From Phaeosaccion multiseriatum (lineage: Eukaryota; Ochrophyta, other classes): DNA of 64,000 nt. Below, one piece after another: positions 17,018 through 33,904 of the stretch (the first letter of the stretch is position 1; each line of letters begins with the position of its first letter). Below the pieces are notes generated by a model. That model ran no database searches, was not told the DNA's origin, and saw only the letters and a program-made list of their open reading frames with translations. The position numbers were made by a program, and so were the translations under genes. Where the stretch lies: positions 1,736,001 through 1,800,000 of the forward strand of contig OZ218952.1 of the NCBI GenBank assembly GCA_965112735.1, given 5' to 3'.

Positions 17018-19862
17018 ATGTTTCCGGTCCAGCGACGTATCGGAAGGAGTTGGTGGGGAGCAGCGAGCGTGCTTATCATCGGCCGCTTCCTCCCGCAGGG
17101 CGCTGCCACTACAGCCACTTCAATCGCCGCAGCCAGCAGCCGCGGCGGCACGCGGCCCACCCAGTTGGCCCCGCCGGTAGCAGTGCATGAAGAGGCTCAC
17201 GCCACGGTGGTGCGATGGCCCGCCTCAGGGGATACCGAGGTGGGACGCATCAGAGGATACGCCCTCCAGTACAGGAGTGAGGGGGTTAAAGTTAGAAGCG
17301 ATGCGGCAGGTGTGTGGACGTCAGTGGAGGGCCACAACAACGATAGCACTTGGGTGGTGTCGGTCCGGGTAGACGGCTTTGACAGTTCCACTGACACGAT
17401 CCGAACGGTGGGCGACGGGTGGTGGACGCTCAAAATCACGGCCACGTACCCTTCGCCGAGCGTGGAGACTGACCTGGAAGTCGTCACCCAGCCCATTGCC
17501 TGGGATGACGACTGGTTCCGTGTAAAGGAGGCCATCGAGGCTGCTCTTCGCGATTCAAAGGACCCCACCTTCTCCTCCTTCCGAGCCGACGTTGTGCGTT
17601 GCGACGAGATGACTGAGCATCTGGATCAGTATGGAGGGTGGCTGGAAGGGTGTGGCACCAACAATAGCGAAGGTGAGGGTGGGCGCAGAAGAGACGAGAA
17701 GCAGCTGGATCTGGGGGCCTACGCCTGGCACATCCGTCTCTCAGCACCACACCTCGCGGTCACTGCGGTGAATGCGGATCGGTCAACAGCAGCAGTAGCA
17801 GGAGCAACTCCGCAGCCGATTTTGTACATGAGCTTGCAGGAAGAGACGATTACAGGGAGGTGGAGCGGGCCAGGCCCTCAGGTGGAGGTGAGGCGATTGC
17901 AAGAGGTTCACCGGCAGCAGCTGCAGCAGCTGGGTGGTGATGGTGGGGGTGATAATGATGACAGCATCGGTCCACAAAGCCTACTGGACCCGTTTCTCAT
18001 TTGCCGGATGGACCAGTGGGAGCGACACGATAAATACAGCGTGTGCACCACCGAGGTGGGCGGCCTCATGGCAGGGGAGACGTACTCCTTTCGCTTGCGC
18101 GTCCTCAACGAGGCCGGCTGGGGAGCGTGGTCTTCCGTGTCGCAACACCTTCGTCTGGCCCCCTCCTCCGCTTCCCTCACGCCAGCTCAGCCTTTTGCGC
18201 CTCTGCTCTCGAGTCGCAGTGGGCCCCACTCAATCACGGTGAGCGTGGCGACTCCGCGGCAGGAGAACCACCACCACTGGCGCCAGCAGGGGGAAGAGAG
18301 GGAGACGGCGCCTGTGACGGCAGTGTACGCTTTTGAGCTGCAGAGGGAAGGGGAGGCAGCTTGGGTGGACGCCGGAGAGCTTCCTTTGCCGCGTGATGGC
18401 AGGGTGAGTGGGCGGCAGACGCAGGAGCAGCGGCAGTGGGTGACGAAGACAATCGACCAACTCGAGCTAGACTCGGGCTATCGAGTGAGGGTAAGAGCCA
18501 AGACCACGGCAGGCGTGTACGGCCCATTCAGCGCGCCTTCCCTGCTGTTGGTGACCCAAGGCTCGACCCCTGCCAGACCCGCGGTGGCACCCGAGGTGGA
18601 CACTCTGCGAACCACCAACAGCAGCCTGACCGTTCGATGGGTGGGGCCCGAGGAAGAGGAGAAGCAGGGGGAGGAGGAGGACGGGTTCCCAAGAAGACCG
18701 CCGGTAACGTCTTTCGAAGTGCAGTACGCTGCTCTTCGATCTCCAGCCGGCTGGCAATCGGCAGGGTCTACCCCTGTTCCGGGCAGGGAGGGGGACAGGG
18801 AGGTGGAGGTGGGGAGCGAAGGGCGGACAGGACTGGATGGGGGGGCGGGGGGCATGGGAATGCAAGTGTTGGGGCTGGAGCCGTATAGGAGATACCAGTT
18901 CCGGATACGGGCGTTCAACTCCGAGGTAAGGTGGAGCACGCCAGTCCTTGATGCATGAAGGAGCATGAAGGAGTGAGTGAGCGAGCATGCTTCCATCCAG
19001 TGAGGCTCGACGGAGCGATGGAGTCCTCCGCCCCCAAGCTCTCCCCGCACTGAAAGTAGTGTTCGTGTTCCACTTGTGCTGGTGGTGCTGCTGCTGCTGC
19101 TTCTTCTTCTTCTTCTTCTTCTTCTTCTTCTTCTTCTTCTTCTTCTTCTTCTTCTTCTTCTTCTTCTTCTTCTTCTTCTTCTTCTTCTTCTTCTTCTTCT
19201 TCTTCTTCTTCTTCTTCTTCCGTCGCTGCTGCTGCTTCTGTTGTGCTGCTGGAAGGAATCACTCAAGTGCTGCTACCTTTTCGCCACCCAATGCTTGAAC
19301 ACACAAACACACACACACTCACACACACTCACACACACACACACACAGGGACCCTCCGAGTGGTCCGACCCTTCTCCCTGGTACCGGACCCTTCCCTCCC
19401 TCCTCCCTGCTGTGTACCCTGACGACAAGCCCGAGGAGCGCTACCCCAGCAGAGACCTCAGAGACAAGGGAGCAGAGGCTCGCTCGAGCCTCTCGGGGAG
19501 GAGCATGGCAGCGCTTCTTGTACCGCCCTTGATGCCGGAGTTGAGGTTCGTCAACAGTTCTGCTTGCCGAGTGGCATGGAGGGCGGCGACGCTCAACCCC
19601 CCGGGGCAAGAGATTGGGGCGTTTCAACTCGAGCTGGCGGAGGGGGGCTTCAGTGAGGACTTTGCCTTGGTGCTCAGGTGAGCGGGAGGGAAGGGAGGGA
19701 AGGGGTTGCGGGATGAATCGGTCGGCCGAAAAGAGTAGAAAAGTACAAGAACAAAAGCATAGTTTCTCTCTCCCTCCCTCCCTGCCTCCCTCCCTCTCTC
19801 TCTCCCCCCCTCCGCCTCTCCCTCCCTCCCTCCCTCCCTCCCCCCATCCCCCCCCCCCCCCC

Positions 19863-19898
<36 letters not shown>

Positions 19899-22800
19899 TC
19901 ACACGCCGTCCCTCTCCCCTCTCTCTCCTCATCCCCGTCCACCTTGCCCCCACCCTTTCACACTCACAACCACCGACCACAGCGGCACCGTAGCAGACTA
20001 CTACTCCTCTTCTTACAGCAAGAAAGGCACCTTCTCGCCACCACCCCTGGCCCAGCAAACCTTCCTTCACACCATCGGGGGCCTGACACCCAGCAGTCTC
20101 TATCGCGTGCGGGTGCGTGTGCAGCCGTCCCGAGGGGGCTCGTTTAGTCCTCCCTCCGAAGCGCTGACTTTTGAGACGGAGGCCCTTCCGGCCAATGGGT
20201 GGGAGAGACTCAACGCGAGACAGCTGCTGCAAGCGAGACGCGGTGGGGGGTTCTCGGCAAGGGTGCAGGGACGGCCCCATTTAGATACTGCGGCAGAGGT
20301 GAGAGAGAGACAAGAGAGAAGGGAGGAGGGAGGAGGGAGGAGGGAGGAGGGAGGAGGGAGGAGGGAGGAGAAGGGCAAGAAGGAGGAGGGGAGGGGGAGG
20401 GGGGGGGGGGGGGGGTTAGAACAAAGGAGAGGAGGAAGTGCGTGCCGTACCATCTTTTCGGACTCCCTCCCCCTCCCACACACACGCCCACACTGCCGAA
20501 AACCTGTCTTTTCCTGTACCGTCTCGGCAGGTGCGGGACTCCGAGGCGTCGTCGGACAGCAGCAGATGGAGCGACTTACCCACGGGGGCGAGGGAGGCAT
20601 TGCCCGACCCCCTCACAGGCCATAGGTACGTACGTACGTACGTACGTCCTTCTACTTAGCTACACCACAGAATCCATTGCTGCACGACGCAATCCACGAC
20701 TCCACCACGGAATCAAATGCTACCCCACGGTGAATTGTACATTTGCTTGCTTCGACGGCACCCTTTCCTCTTACGTACTTTCTTACCCATTCTACGCTCT
20801 TCGTTCTTCCGTCTCCCCCCCCTTTCTCTCTCTGTGTGGTGTGCACCTCTATCCCTCCCTCCCTCGTTCCCTCCCTCCGTTTCTCTCTTCTGCTCTCTCT
20901 CTCCGTATGTGTGCGTCTCTCCCCATCCCTCCCTCCCTCCTTCTCTCTCTCCCTCTCTCCCTCCTCCCACTCCTTCCCCCCTCTCTCTCTTTCCTCGCAC
21001 ACAACAGTATGGTAGTGATCGGCGGTGCCGCCTACGTCTTCGGAGGCCTAAGCTCCGGCCACCCCTGCAGCTCCGCCATCACAGACACAGGGAATCGTCT
21101 GTACAACCCCACAGGAGTCGACACCGCCTCTGACCCCACCCAAGAGGACGTCATATCGGGCTGTCGGGCCAATAACGGGAGAACACAAGCCCTGTGGAGG
21201 TTCGATCCCGCGCTGCTGCGGTGGGAGGAAGTGCAAGTACAGGGTGTCAGGCCCCCGGCCAGGGATGGGCACGCAGCGGCCGTGCTGACAGGAGGGAGGA
21301 TGCTGGTGTTCGGGGGGAGGTGAGAGAGGAGGGGGGGGGGGGGGAGGAAAGGGGAGGGGGGAGGGAGGGAGGGAGGGAGGGATACGAGATTCCTCTTGTG
21401 TGTTTGTACTACTCGTCTAGTTTGCTGACAGAAGTGTTTACTTTTGGGTTCGTCCATTCCAATCCCGTCCCCATTCCCCTCATGTACCTCTTACCCCACA
21501 CAGAGTGAGCGGCGGCAACAACGCGTCCTCCGCAGATGAGGACAACGTGGCCGATGCAGTGGTGCAGGCGGATCTGTGGGAGATTGACTTGGACCGCAAA
21601 GATACGCTACTCGGCTCCTCCTCCTCCTCCTCCAGTCCCGACGGCGGGCTGGCCCTCTCGAGCGGCTTCACCTTCTCTCCTATCAACATCACTTCTTCTT
21701 CTTTGAGCGACGACAACTATGGCAGCTACTCCCCCTCCTCTTCCTCTTCCTCCTCTTCCTCCTCCTCCTCCTCCTCCTCCTCTGACAGCGCCAGTAGCCT
21801 CGCCATGTGCGTGGTGGACGTTGAAGTGTCAGTGGACATTACCCACCCCTGCCCTTCGCGCCTCGAAGTGGTTCTCTACGGACCGGGGCCCGTCACAAGA
21901 AGCGCCAACCTGTTGCCAACGTCCCGAGGTACGCCCACCACGCTGCTCCACCGCTCCTTCCACCCCCACCACAGCCACCACAGCCACGCAGAGGCCTGTC
22001 GCGTGGGTACGGTGGAAGGTGGGGGGCGGTCTCCGAGTGGGGATGGTCGGGAGGGCACTGGAGTGGGCCCAGGCTGCCGCTTCTCCGACGCTGCCACGGC
22101 AAAGTGGGGGATGACGGGCGTGGGTGCGTGTGTGGACGACCACGTTCGCCCCGCCGAACCTCTCTCCGCGGCGTATGCGGGCGCCCCTGCCGACGGTGAA
22201 TGGGTATTGGCGGTGCTGGACCCAAGTAGTGACGCCTATGCAGATGGCGACGGCGGTGGTGGAGTGCTTCGTAACAATGGCAACGGGACCTTGGACAGTT
22301 GGAGCATTGAACTTACCGTACAGCCCTGTGCTGGCGACGACGCCCTACGGTGGGTGAATCGAACGGCGGACGCGAGCAGCGCCACAGGAGAGAGACCGAG
22401 CCCGAGGTTTGGGCATGGAGTAGTCGTGCTCGGCGGTGAGAGCTCCGGTCACAGCAATAGCACCAACGGGAGCAGCGTGTTTGTGTTCGGAGGGAGGGGG
22501 GACGGGGCAAACGTGACGATGGAGGGGGAATTGTGGCGGCTGGACGACTACGAAAGTAGTAGCGGTAGTAGCTGGACGTGGACCCGGCTTGCCTCTTCCT
22601 CTGACTACAGCAGCAGCTCGGCAGGGGGGAGCATGGCAGCGTCGAGGGGGGCGGGCAATTTGGATTTGCCTGCTCTGTCCGGAGCTTCCATCGTTCTCAC
22701 TCCCCATGGCCTCTTGGCCATCGGAGGCACGGCAGCGGCCACTTCCGCCGCTGCAGCAGTTGGTGATACAGCAGCGTCGTCATCAGCAGTAGAAGCAACC

Positions 22801-23493
22801 GTGTGGAGGAGAGACATGATGACAAGAGCGTGGACTAGACTTTACTTTGAGACTGAGTACGCCCACACACTCCCCAATCGCCACCGCGAGGAAGGGGCCA
22901 AGAGGGGCCTGCGGTGGCCGCTGCTGTCGGAGGATGGACCGAGGCTAAGGAGTGGGGCCGCCGTCGCCTTCCTTCCTTCGAGGGGGCGTCTCGTGGGCGG
23001 CCTTGGGAGCTTCTTGTTCACCACTGAAGAGGGCATCAGCCGTGACTCTGTTGGTGCTGTATCACCAACTGCTGAGGTGACGATTGCCTTGTTTGGAGGC
23101 ATGGCCGCCGATGTGTGGGAAATGGGAGACCTTTGGCTCCTCTCGGTGAACAATGTGTCCTCCTCCTCACCCACACAGAAACAGGCACAAGCAGCACAAG
23201 CAGTAGCAGCAGCAGCCCTCGACGGAGAAGGAGGAGGAGGAGGAGGAGGAGGGTCCACCATCACACTGCACCACACACCTGTCACCGCGGAGTCCATGCA
23301 GCGAGAGAAAGACGAGTTTTGCGCGCACCATTTCGTGGTCAACGGCACCGCCAACGCGCTTTGGGAGAGCACGTGTATGGCCCAGGGGGGAGGGGGCGGG
23401 GGCGGGACAGGGTGCGCTGCCAGTGACGTCATGCTGCGTGCCTGGTGTCGGGATGAGTATCAGAGTGTCGGGGCCCTCATCCGTGCCTTGTAA
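17018..23493 (+). CDS. secreted-type FN3 + kelch + P-domain-like protein, 6 exons
   Basis: About 1649 residues. Exons 17018-18925, 19349-19677, 19983-20298, 20531-20625, 21008-21319, 21504-23493; phases close. A Trp-rich hydrophobic start (RRIGRSWWGAASVLIIG) suggests a signal peptide. Fibronectin-III-like modules fill roughly residues 30-860, seen from YSFRLRVLNEAGWGAWS, YRVRVRAKTTAGVYGPFS and YRRYQFRIRAFNSE. Kelch-type blades follow: VVIGGAAYVFGG, RDGHAAAVLTGGRMLVFGG and RFGHGVVVLGG. Between blades, at about residues 1088-1260, a segment with DITHPCPSRLEVVLYGP and GNGTLDSWSIELTVQPC resembles the P/Homo-B domain of proprotein convertases. Adhesion or carbohydrate/protein binding outside the cell is inferred. 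The stop at 23491 overlaps a donor-like GTAAGT, so a further exon is possible. Confidence 0.8.
19098..19221. repeat. (CTT)n array in an intron
   Basis: About 40 units of CTT, preceded by a few CTG units, within intron 1 of the FN3/kelch gene (18926-19348). A (CA)n tract at about 19300-19347 abuts the acceptor of the same intron. Confidence 0.97.
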
Positions 23494-23858
23494 GTGATGA
23501 TTGGAACTGTGAAGAGGATAAGACAGAAGGGCCCACAAGAAATGTGTCGTGCGTTCACTTTTACCGCACATTGCTTCTCACCACTGTTCTTCCTTGTCAA
23601 GCCCAAGGCCCAAAGCTCCAAGGCCGTTGTTTGAATGGTTGGGAAGCGCTGATCCAACTAAACCATGGGTCAAAAATTACACACACCATATATATATATT
23701 CCATACATGTATTAGATTCTGTGATATTTTTGACCTCCTATCTTAATGCTTACCGCTACTTACTTACTCAGACGTACATCATACTTACTTACGCAGATGA
23801 GCGACAAACGCGTAGAGATTCCAAGTCGCCAGTTGTCATAGCAGTACAACTAACTCGC
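23494..23858. other. convergent 3' region
   Basis: Between the FN3/kelch stop and the RIO2 stop on the opposite strand. An AT-rich segment at 23690-23790 contains (TA)n and is the likely polyadenylation area for both genes. No gene is supported. Confidence 0.6.
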
Positions 23859-27482
<3,624 letters not shown>

Positions 27483-27611
27483 AGCTCCACGCAAGGATGG
27501 GCAAGAGCTTGGGGCGCCTTATTTGTGATGGGGTCGGCCGGGCCAGCGATGGGCCATTGACCGCCGTCGGATCACAGTTCGAGTTTCAGATTTGAGGACA
27601 ACAGTTTCAGT

Positions 27612-27721
27612 TTCGACCCCTGACGCACTGCTCCGCCATCGCTCTCGCGCGCTGTCGGGCCCCCCGGGGCCCAATAGCGCGCTATCGAGAATGTGGGCGA
27701 TAGTGTGCGTCAGGGGTCGAA
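27612..27721. repeat. nested inverted repeat, possible cruciform or MITE-like remnant
   Basis: Outer arms TTCGACCCCTGACGCAC (27612-27628) and its perfect 17-base complement at 27705-27721. Inner arms GCGCGCTGTCGGGCCCC and GGGGCCCAATAGCGCGC pair with two mismatches around a GC-rich centre near 27660. It lies 130 bases upstream of the RIO2 ATG. Confidence 0.8.
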
Positions 27722-27914
27722 CAGTTCTTACATGTATCTCGATAGTGTCAAAATTCTTCTTCTTCTTTCTTATGTATCTACATTGGAGAGGGGTGGTCCC
27801 GGATAGGGTGCTGGGGTTCTCGGTTCCGGCCGACGCCAGCCGACCCCGGTGGTTCCTGTTTCAAATTCAGAGACTTCGGAAACCTCGTCCAGCGTCGACG
27901 CCTCTACGGTAGGC

Positions 27915-27941
27915 GTCCATCCACGCAAAGGGTGGATGGAC
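27915..27941. repeat. perfect 10-bp hairpin
   Basis: GTCCATCCAC, a 7-base loop, then GTGGATGGAC. It is about 170 bases past the stop of the SET-domain gene and may fall in its 3' UTR. Confidence 0.7.
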
Positions 27942-28114
27942 GGACAGAGAGGGAGGCGAGGAGGGATGGCTTGGCGAGTTGGGTGATACCCGGCATGAGT
28001 CGCACGTAGCGACACACTCACACGCACCCCCCACACACCCACAGAGACGCCGCCCTCTCGCCCCCTCGCAAACCCGCCAACCAACAATCAACCCAACCAC
28101 CACTAGCTACGCTT

Positions 28115-29064
28115 CTAAGCTCTTGACCCTCGCTTCGAGCGACCCCCCGACTCCTGCCCCTGCCTACTGTTAGCGTTTCCCGTATGCTCTGGGCATGTGC
28201 AGTGATCTCCAAAGGCTTTTCTCTTGTAGTGGATAAACAGTTCCTGCTTAGGCTTGATGCGGTCTTTGCTGAAGAAGCCCAGACGGGGAATGTGCTTGTC
28301 TCGGGAGTTGCTCTGCATGAGCTTCTTCTCCACGTTGTAGTTGCTGCACCGGTGGTTGACGAACGCCGCCACGTTCCTGAACCTATAGAAGAGGAAGGAA
28401 AGAAGGAAGGAAGGAGGGAAGGAAGGAAGGAAGGAAGGGAGGAGGGACGGGAAGGAAGGGGGGAAGGAAGGAAGGAAGGGAAGCAAGGGGGGAAGGAAGG
28501 GAAGCAAGGAGGGAAGGAAGGAAGGAATGTAGAAGGAAGGGAGGAAGGGAGTCAAAGGTGTATTCGACAATATCGAAGCACCTACCCTCCACACAAAAGC
28601 CAAGACAAATGTTCTGAACACCCCACACACCCCCAACAACCCCCTTACACACGCACGCACGCACGCACATTGTGGCGTCGATGACGAAGACATGCTCTTG
28701 ATGCTTGCTCTGTTCTCCACCTTTAGCGTCCAGAGAGAATTCATACATGCCCATGCTAAGTAAACAGAAACACAAAAGGGAAGAGGGAAGGCGCGGTGTG
28801 ATTCTAGAGTAATGGTTTGTCTGTCAGAGTAATGGTTTTTCTGTCAGAGTAATGGTTTGTATGTCAGAGTAATGGTTTGTATGTCAGATTAATGGTTTGC
28901 ATGTCAGAGTAATGGTTTGTATGTCAGAGTAATGGTTTTTCTGTCTTGGTAATGGTTTGTCTGTCAAGACTATCTTCCAAGCCACCTCGCTCACTCTGAG
29001 ATGCTTTCGGAATCGTGCAGGTTTTGCATAGAACAGACAACAAGAACAAGAACAAGAACAACAA

Positions 29065-29136
<72 letters not shown>

Positions 29137-32100
29137 ACTACGAGTGGAGAGGAGGTGAGAAGAACGCGTACTTGCTGCTTGCTTACCGTTCAAACATTTC
29201 TTTTCTGCTCGCGCTTTGCGTGGTCTTGTCTGGGATAATCTCTCCGGCATACTCAAACAGAAACGATCCGGCCCTGATGAGGTTTCGGGCCCGGACTCCC
29301 CACCCCATTGCCTTGGTCTTGAAGATCTTGGGGGGGAAGAGGAGGGAGGGAAGGGGGGGGGGGAATCAATCACTGTCTCTCTCACAACCACTTGCTCACT
29401 CACTCACTCCCTCCTTCACTGGGAGTGAGGGAGCGAGGGAGAGGGAGGGGGGGGGCGAGAATCACTCCATGTCTCTCTCTCACACACCCTCTCCTTCTCT
29501 CACTCAATCTCTCACTCACTCACACTCTCCTGCTCTCCCCCTCTCTCTCCGCTCACCTCCACATCCACCCCGGGAGACACCCCAAACTCGAGATGCCTTC
29601 GCTCACAGTCCACTCGTCGCGGCGGCGGAAGGTAGTGTGACGCAAAAGGCAGGGGCTCCAGAGCTCCGGGGAGGGGGGGGCGAGAGGCGCAGGCACACTC
29701 GTAGTTGCAAGTGTACTGGGAGGGAGGGAGGGAGGGAGGGAGGGAGGGAGGGAGGGAGGGAGGGAGGGAGGGAGGGAGGGAGAGGACAGGCCGCGAGGAG
29801 GGGTGTGGTGTATGTGGGGCGGAGAGTGGGGGGGGGGTTGAGTGGTGGGTGATCCTTTGGTGTCTGCGGTCTTCTCACAACAACAACAACACCCGCACGC
29901 CACTCACCTTGTGGCTCCCAGACCCGTGGCTCTCGTTGCAGTGATTGCTGGCTGTGTGGGAGTTGCGAATGCCCTTAATGGCCTGACATGTGTCGATTGC
30001 TTGGCAGCAGTTACACCCCCTGAGTGTAGTAGAGTGAGCATCGCGCTGCACAGCGAGGCCCCAGTCAACGATGGCTCCTTTGCCCTCCACTGCCCTGGTC
30101 AAGTAGGTGAACTTGTGTCTGAATATCGAAATAATGTGTATCGAGCATCGAATTATCGAATATCGAGTAGAAGGGGAGGGAATGTGTGGTGTGTGTGTTA
30201 GAAGAGAAGCGGGGGGGCTGCATGTAATGGGGTTACGAGTCTGAGACATTAACCATCTGTAATCTTAACATACCCTGGGAATGGCTCGTCGTCCACTTCA
30301 TTCACCCACGGAATGGGTCTTAGCTCGCGCCCGTTGGAAATGTCGGGCCCGCTGAGCATGCCCGGCGGCCACAGAACAATGTCCCTCGTAATGGGCGCCC
30401 CTGACGGCTTGAGCAGGGAGAAGCTTGAATTAAGCAGGTACAACGCCTCCACGGCATAGCTGCTCTCCGCCGCGTGGATCGGAGAACAGTGCTTGCTATC
30501 CAGTGGGAGGGCTAAGGCAGGGAGGTGGCCGATGATGCGAGTAAAGTAGAGAAGCATGGAGAGGAGGTCGACATGGTTGTGGGCAGCGGCCACGTGGAAG
30601 GCCGTGGCGCCGAGGGGCACGGACTTTAGCGAGTGCTTCCTTCTCTTGCGGTGTTGAGGGCGGGGGGGTTTGGGCTCGTGGGAGGGGTCGGGGTTTGGCC
30701 ACCCTGGGTAGGCGAGTGCAGAGGCGGACAGCAGGTTTCGAACCTGAGTAGGGGGGGGGGGGGGGCGGAGGGAGGGAAGGAGGGAGGGGAGGAGGGAGGG
30801 GAGGAGGGAGGGGAGGAGGGAGGAAGGAAGGAGGGAGGGAGGGAGGGAGGGAGGGAGGGAGGGAGGGAGGGAGGGAGGGAGGGAGGGAGGGAGGGAGGGA
30901 GGGAGGGAGGGAGGGAGGGAGGGAGGGAGGGAGGGAGGGAGGGAGGGATGAAGGAAGGGAGGGAGGAAGGGTGGGGGGGAGGGTGGGAGGTAAGGTTGAG
31001 TGGGAGAGAGAAACTTTGTCGTGCCACACCCACTAACTCCATCTTCTCGTCCGTGCTTTGTGGGGGGCTGCTTTTTGGCATGTAAGTACGTACGCACGCA
31101 CGCACGCACACACGCACGAAGAGCACTTGCGCTCTTGTACAGCACACCCACCTACCTATTCACCCGCAATCCACCCCGGCTCATCCCCACCCACTCCCGC
31201 CCACCCCACACACACATGTAACCCCCACCCACCCCCACTAGCTGTGCCCTTCCCCTTCCCATTCCCCCTCCCCTTCCCCTTCCCCTCCCCCCTCCCCTTC
31301 CCCTTCCCCTTCCCCTTCCCCTTCCCCTTCCCCTCCTCCCCTTTGCCCCTTACCAGCTTCATTTTCCCACACGAGGTCGCCCTAAGCAGGAACTTGCCCA
31401 GCAAGCACAGCGAGCACAGCGATTCGGAGGGTCTTGCAAAATGCCCCGATGATGTTTGTGACGCGTTACTGTGACCCACCCCCAACTGCTTCAGCTGCTG
31501 CTCCTCCTTCTCCGCCTCGGCCTCCAGCGCCGCATCTGCAGCAGCCTTGGCAGCACCGTCGTCAAGCACCCTACACTTGAGGCAAAGAGCCTTCTGACAG
31601 GTGATGCACTGTTTCACCATCACCGAGGCCCAGCGCCCCGCATCCCCTCCTCCAGCCCCACTCCGACCCCCGCCCCCGTGCTGACGGGTGGACTCAACGT
31701 CATAATCGATCATCTCCTCGTCCTCGTCTTCGCTCCACCCCAGCGTCAAACCTTGTAGGCAGCCTACACACCTCAGGCCGAGGTATCTGAAACGCGTCAG
31801 CTCCGGCGCCAGTGAGCCTTCTCCTCCTCCGCCAAATTCTTCTTCTTCTTCTTCTTCTTCTCCTCCTCCTCCTCCTCCTCCTCCTCCTTGTTGTTCTTCT
31901 TTTCCTTCTCCCTCCTCATCCACTCCGCCTCTTCCTTGCTCCCCTTCTCCGCCTCCAGCAAGAGCTACTGCTACTCTATCACCAACTGCTGCCGCTGCTG
32001 CTGCTGATGATGAGGAGGAGGACGACGATAATGATGACCGTGAATGCAAAAAGAACGATCGGCTTGCGCTCAGCCCTCCTTCTCCGCGGGCAACCTTGGA

Positions 32101-32849
32101 AGGGGGCCCGTCTCCATCTTCTCCGCCATCGTTTCCATCTTCTCCTTCTTGTGACGACTCTTGGTCCTCCTCTGACGTCATAGTATCGGTCAACGTCTCT
32201 ACAAAGTCCAGTCTCGCCACGCCCTTGCTGGCCATGGTCCGTAAGGCGTGCAGCCAGTGGCACGCCTTGCGCACCTTCTCCTCCACCTTGACAACCCTGC
32301 AGCGCGTCCCTTCGGTGTGGGTGCGCCATATGCGATGAGCACAGCAAAAGTCAAAGTACCGCAGTGCTTCTCGGCTGAGAGCCACGCAGGAGCCAGTTAG
32401 TGATACAGCATCGTCGTCGTCGTCGTCGTCGTCATCATCCTCCTCCTCTTCAAACTCAAAATCAAAGTCATCATCGCAGCGCCAGTTCTCATCCTTGTGC
32501 GCTTCTCGAACCCCCCAATCGCTCTTGGCCTCACACTCTGCCGCCGCCGAGAGGATGTCTTGCGCAAATGGCAGGCACGCCATGAAGCGGATCCCGTTGT
32601 CCGCTGCAATAAGGTTTGCGCACCCCACCAGCAGGGGGGAGGCGTGACGTAGGAAGAAGGAGGAAGAAGACTGCCTCCTCTCGTGCTCTGCTTGGAAGGT
32701 GGCGAGGGCCTCCAGCAGCTCATCTTCCTGTGAGGGGCGGTGATGGTCAAGGCTGTGGCCAAGAGGCGCTGCTGCTACTGCTGCTGCTGCTGGTAGGGTG
32801 GGTGGTGGAGCTTGTTTGCTCATGATGGCCTGTCTCTCCACCTTATGGG

Positions 32850-32883
<34 letters not shown>

Positions 32884-33852
32884 CAGCAGCAGTAGAACGA
32901 CGAAGAGAAAGTGAGATGCACGAGCAGCAGCAGGAGCAGCAGCAGCAGTGCGAAATGGGCAGTTATTCTGTAACGGAACAAAATCACCAACGCAGGGGAT
33001 GAAAGCCGGGGAAGCACAAAACACACAAGGCAAAGCTGGACAGCGTGGGCGGGAGGGGATTGAGTAAAACTTGTCCGACTCTTCCTTACCCGATAGCCTC
33101 CTTTTTGCAGCAACAAGTCCTGGTGGCACTTTTCGCTGCAAAACGCCACGGCACCCCACTGCTTACAGACGCCACGCCGCCACCAGCGCTGCTGCTGCTG
33201 CTGCTGCTGCTCGTCTTCGGTCACATCCATTTGTACAGGAAGAGCTCCTTCTCCTGCTACCCTCCCCTGCTCCTGCTCCTTTCCCTGCTCCTCCCCATGC
33301 TGCCTCCCCTTCGGTCCGGGACAATGCGACTTTCGGAACTCTTGCTGCAAGCACCACGGGTGGGCATAGCTCCTGCATGTGTTGGCGCGGGGGCAAGGAT
33401 ACACGAGGTAGTCGTCCTCTGTCTTCTGGCTGAAGAACCAACCGCCCCAGGTCCCAAACAGGGCCCACACATCCACACGCAGGGGCAGGGGGGGCAGATG
33501 CAAAGGGGGAGAAGGCGTGATAAGAGTGCCCAAAAGCCCCCCACACAAGAGCCAAAGGAGCAGCTGGCGTAGATGCGATAAACAGAGAGCCCCACTGCTA
33601 GATGATGACTCCCCATCTCAGCAGCCAATTTGGCTGGCTGACTAGTCTTTTCACCCCAGGTTGGCGATCCGAACCTCCATAGCCGCTCTACAGCCGCTCT
33701 ACACTCACCACACGCTGCACACCACCTCCGTGCCTTCCTTGTCTCTCTTGTTGCCCGAGTTGGTGCAGCCTTTGACCCAGTCTTTCAGCGCTGCCAATTT
33801 GTACCGAGGGGGCGGCACTTCAAAGACATGTTGTTGTTGTTGTTGTTGTTGC

Positions 33853-33904
<52 letters not shown>

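Larger units (their letters stand above)
27483..28114. other. intergenic region with inverted repeats
   Basis: Upstream of RIO2 and downstream of the SET-domain gene, both on the minus strand. It contains the 110-base inverted repeat at 27612-27721 and a perfect 10-bp stem at 27915-27941, listed separately. No coding exon is supported. Confidence 0.6.

Noticed and set aside
23544-23746. Possible extra 3' exon of the FN3/kelch gene after the GTAAGT at 23490
   Set aside because: The spliced reading (residues ending in FDLLS) is short, unlike the rest of the protein, and runs into an AT-rich 3' region; kept only as an alternative.
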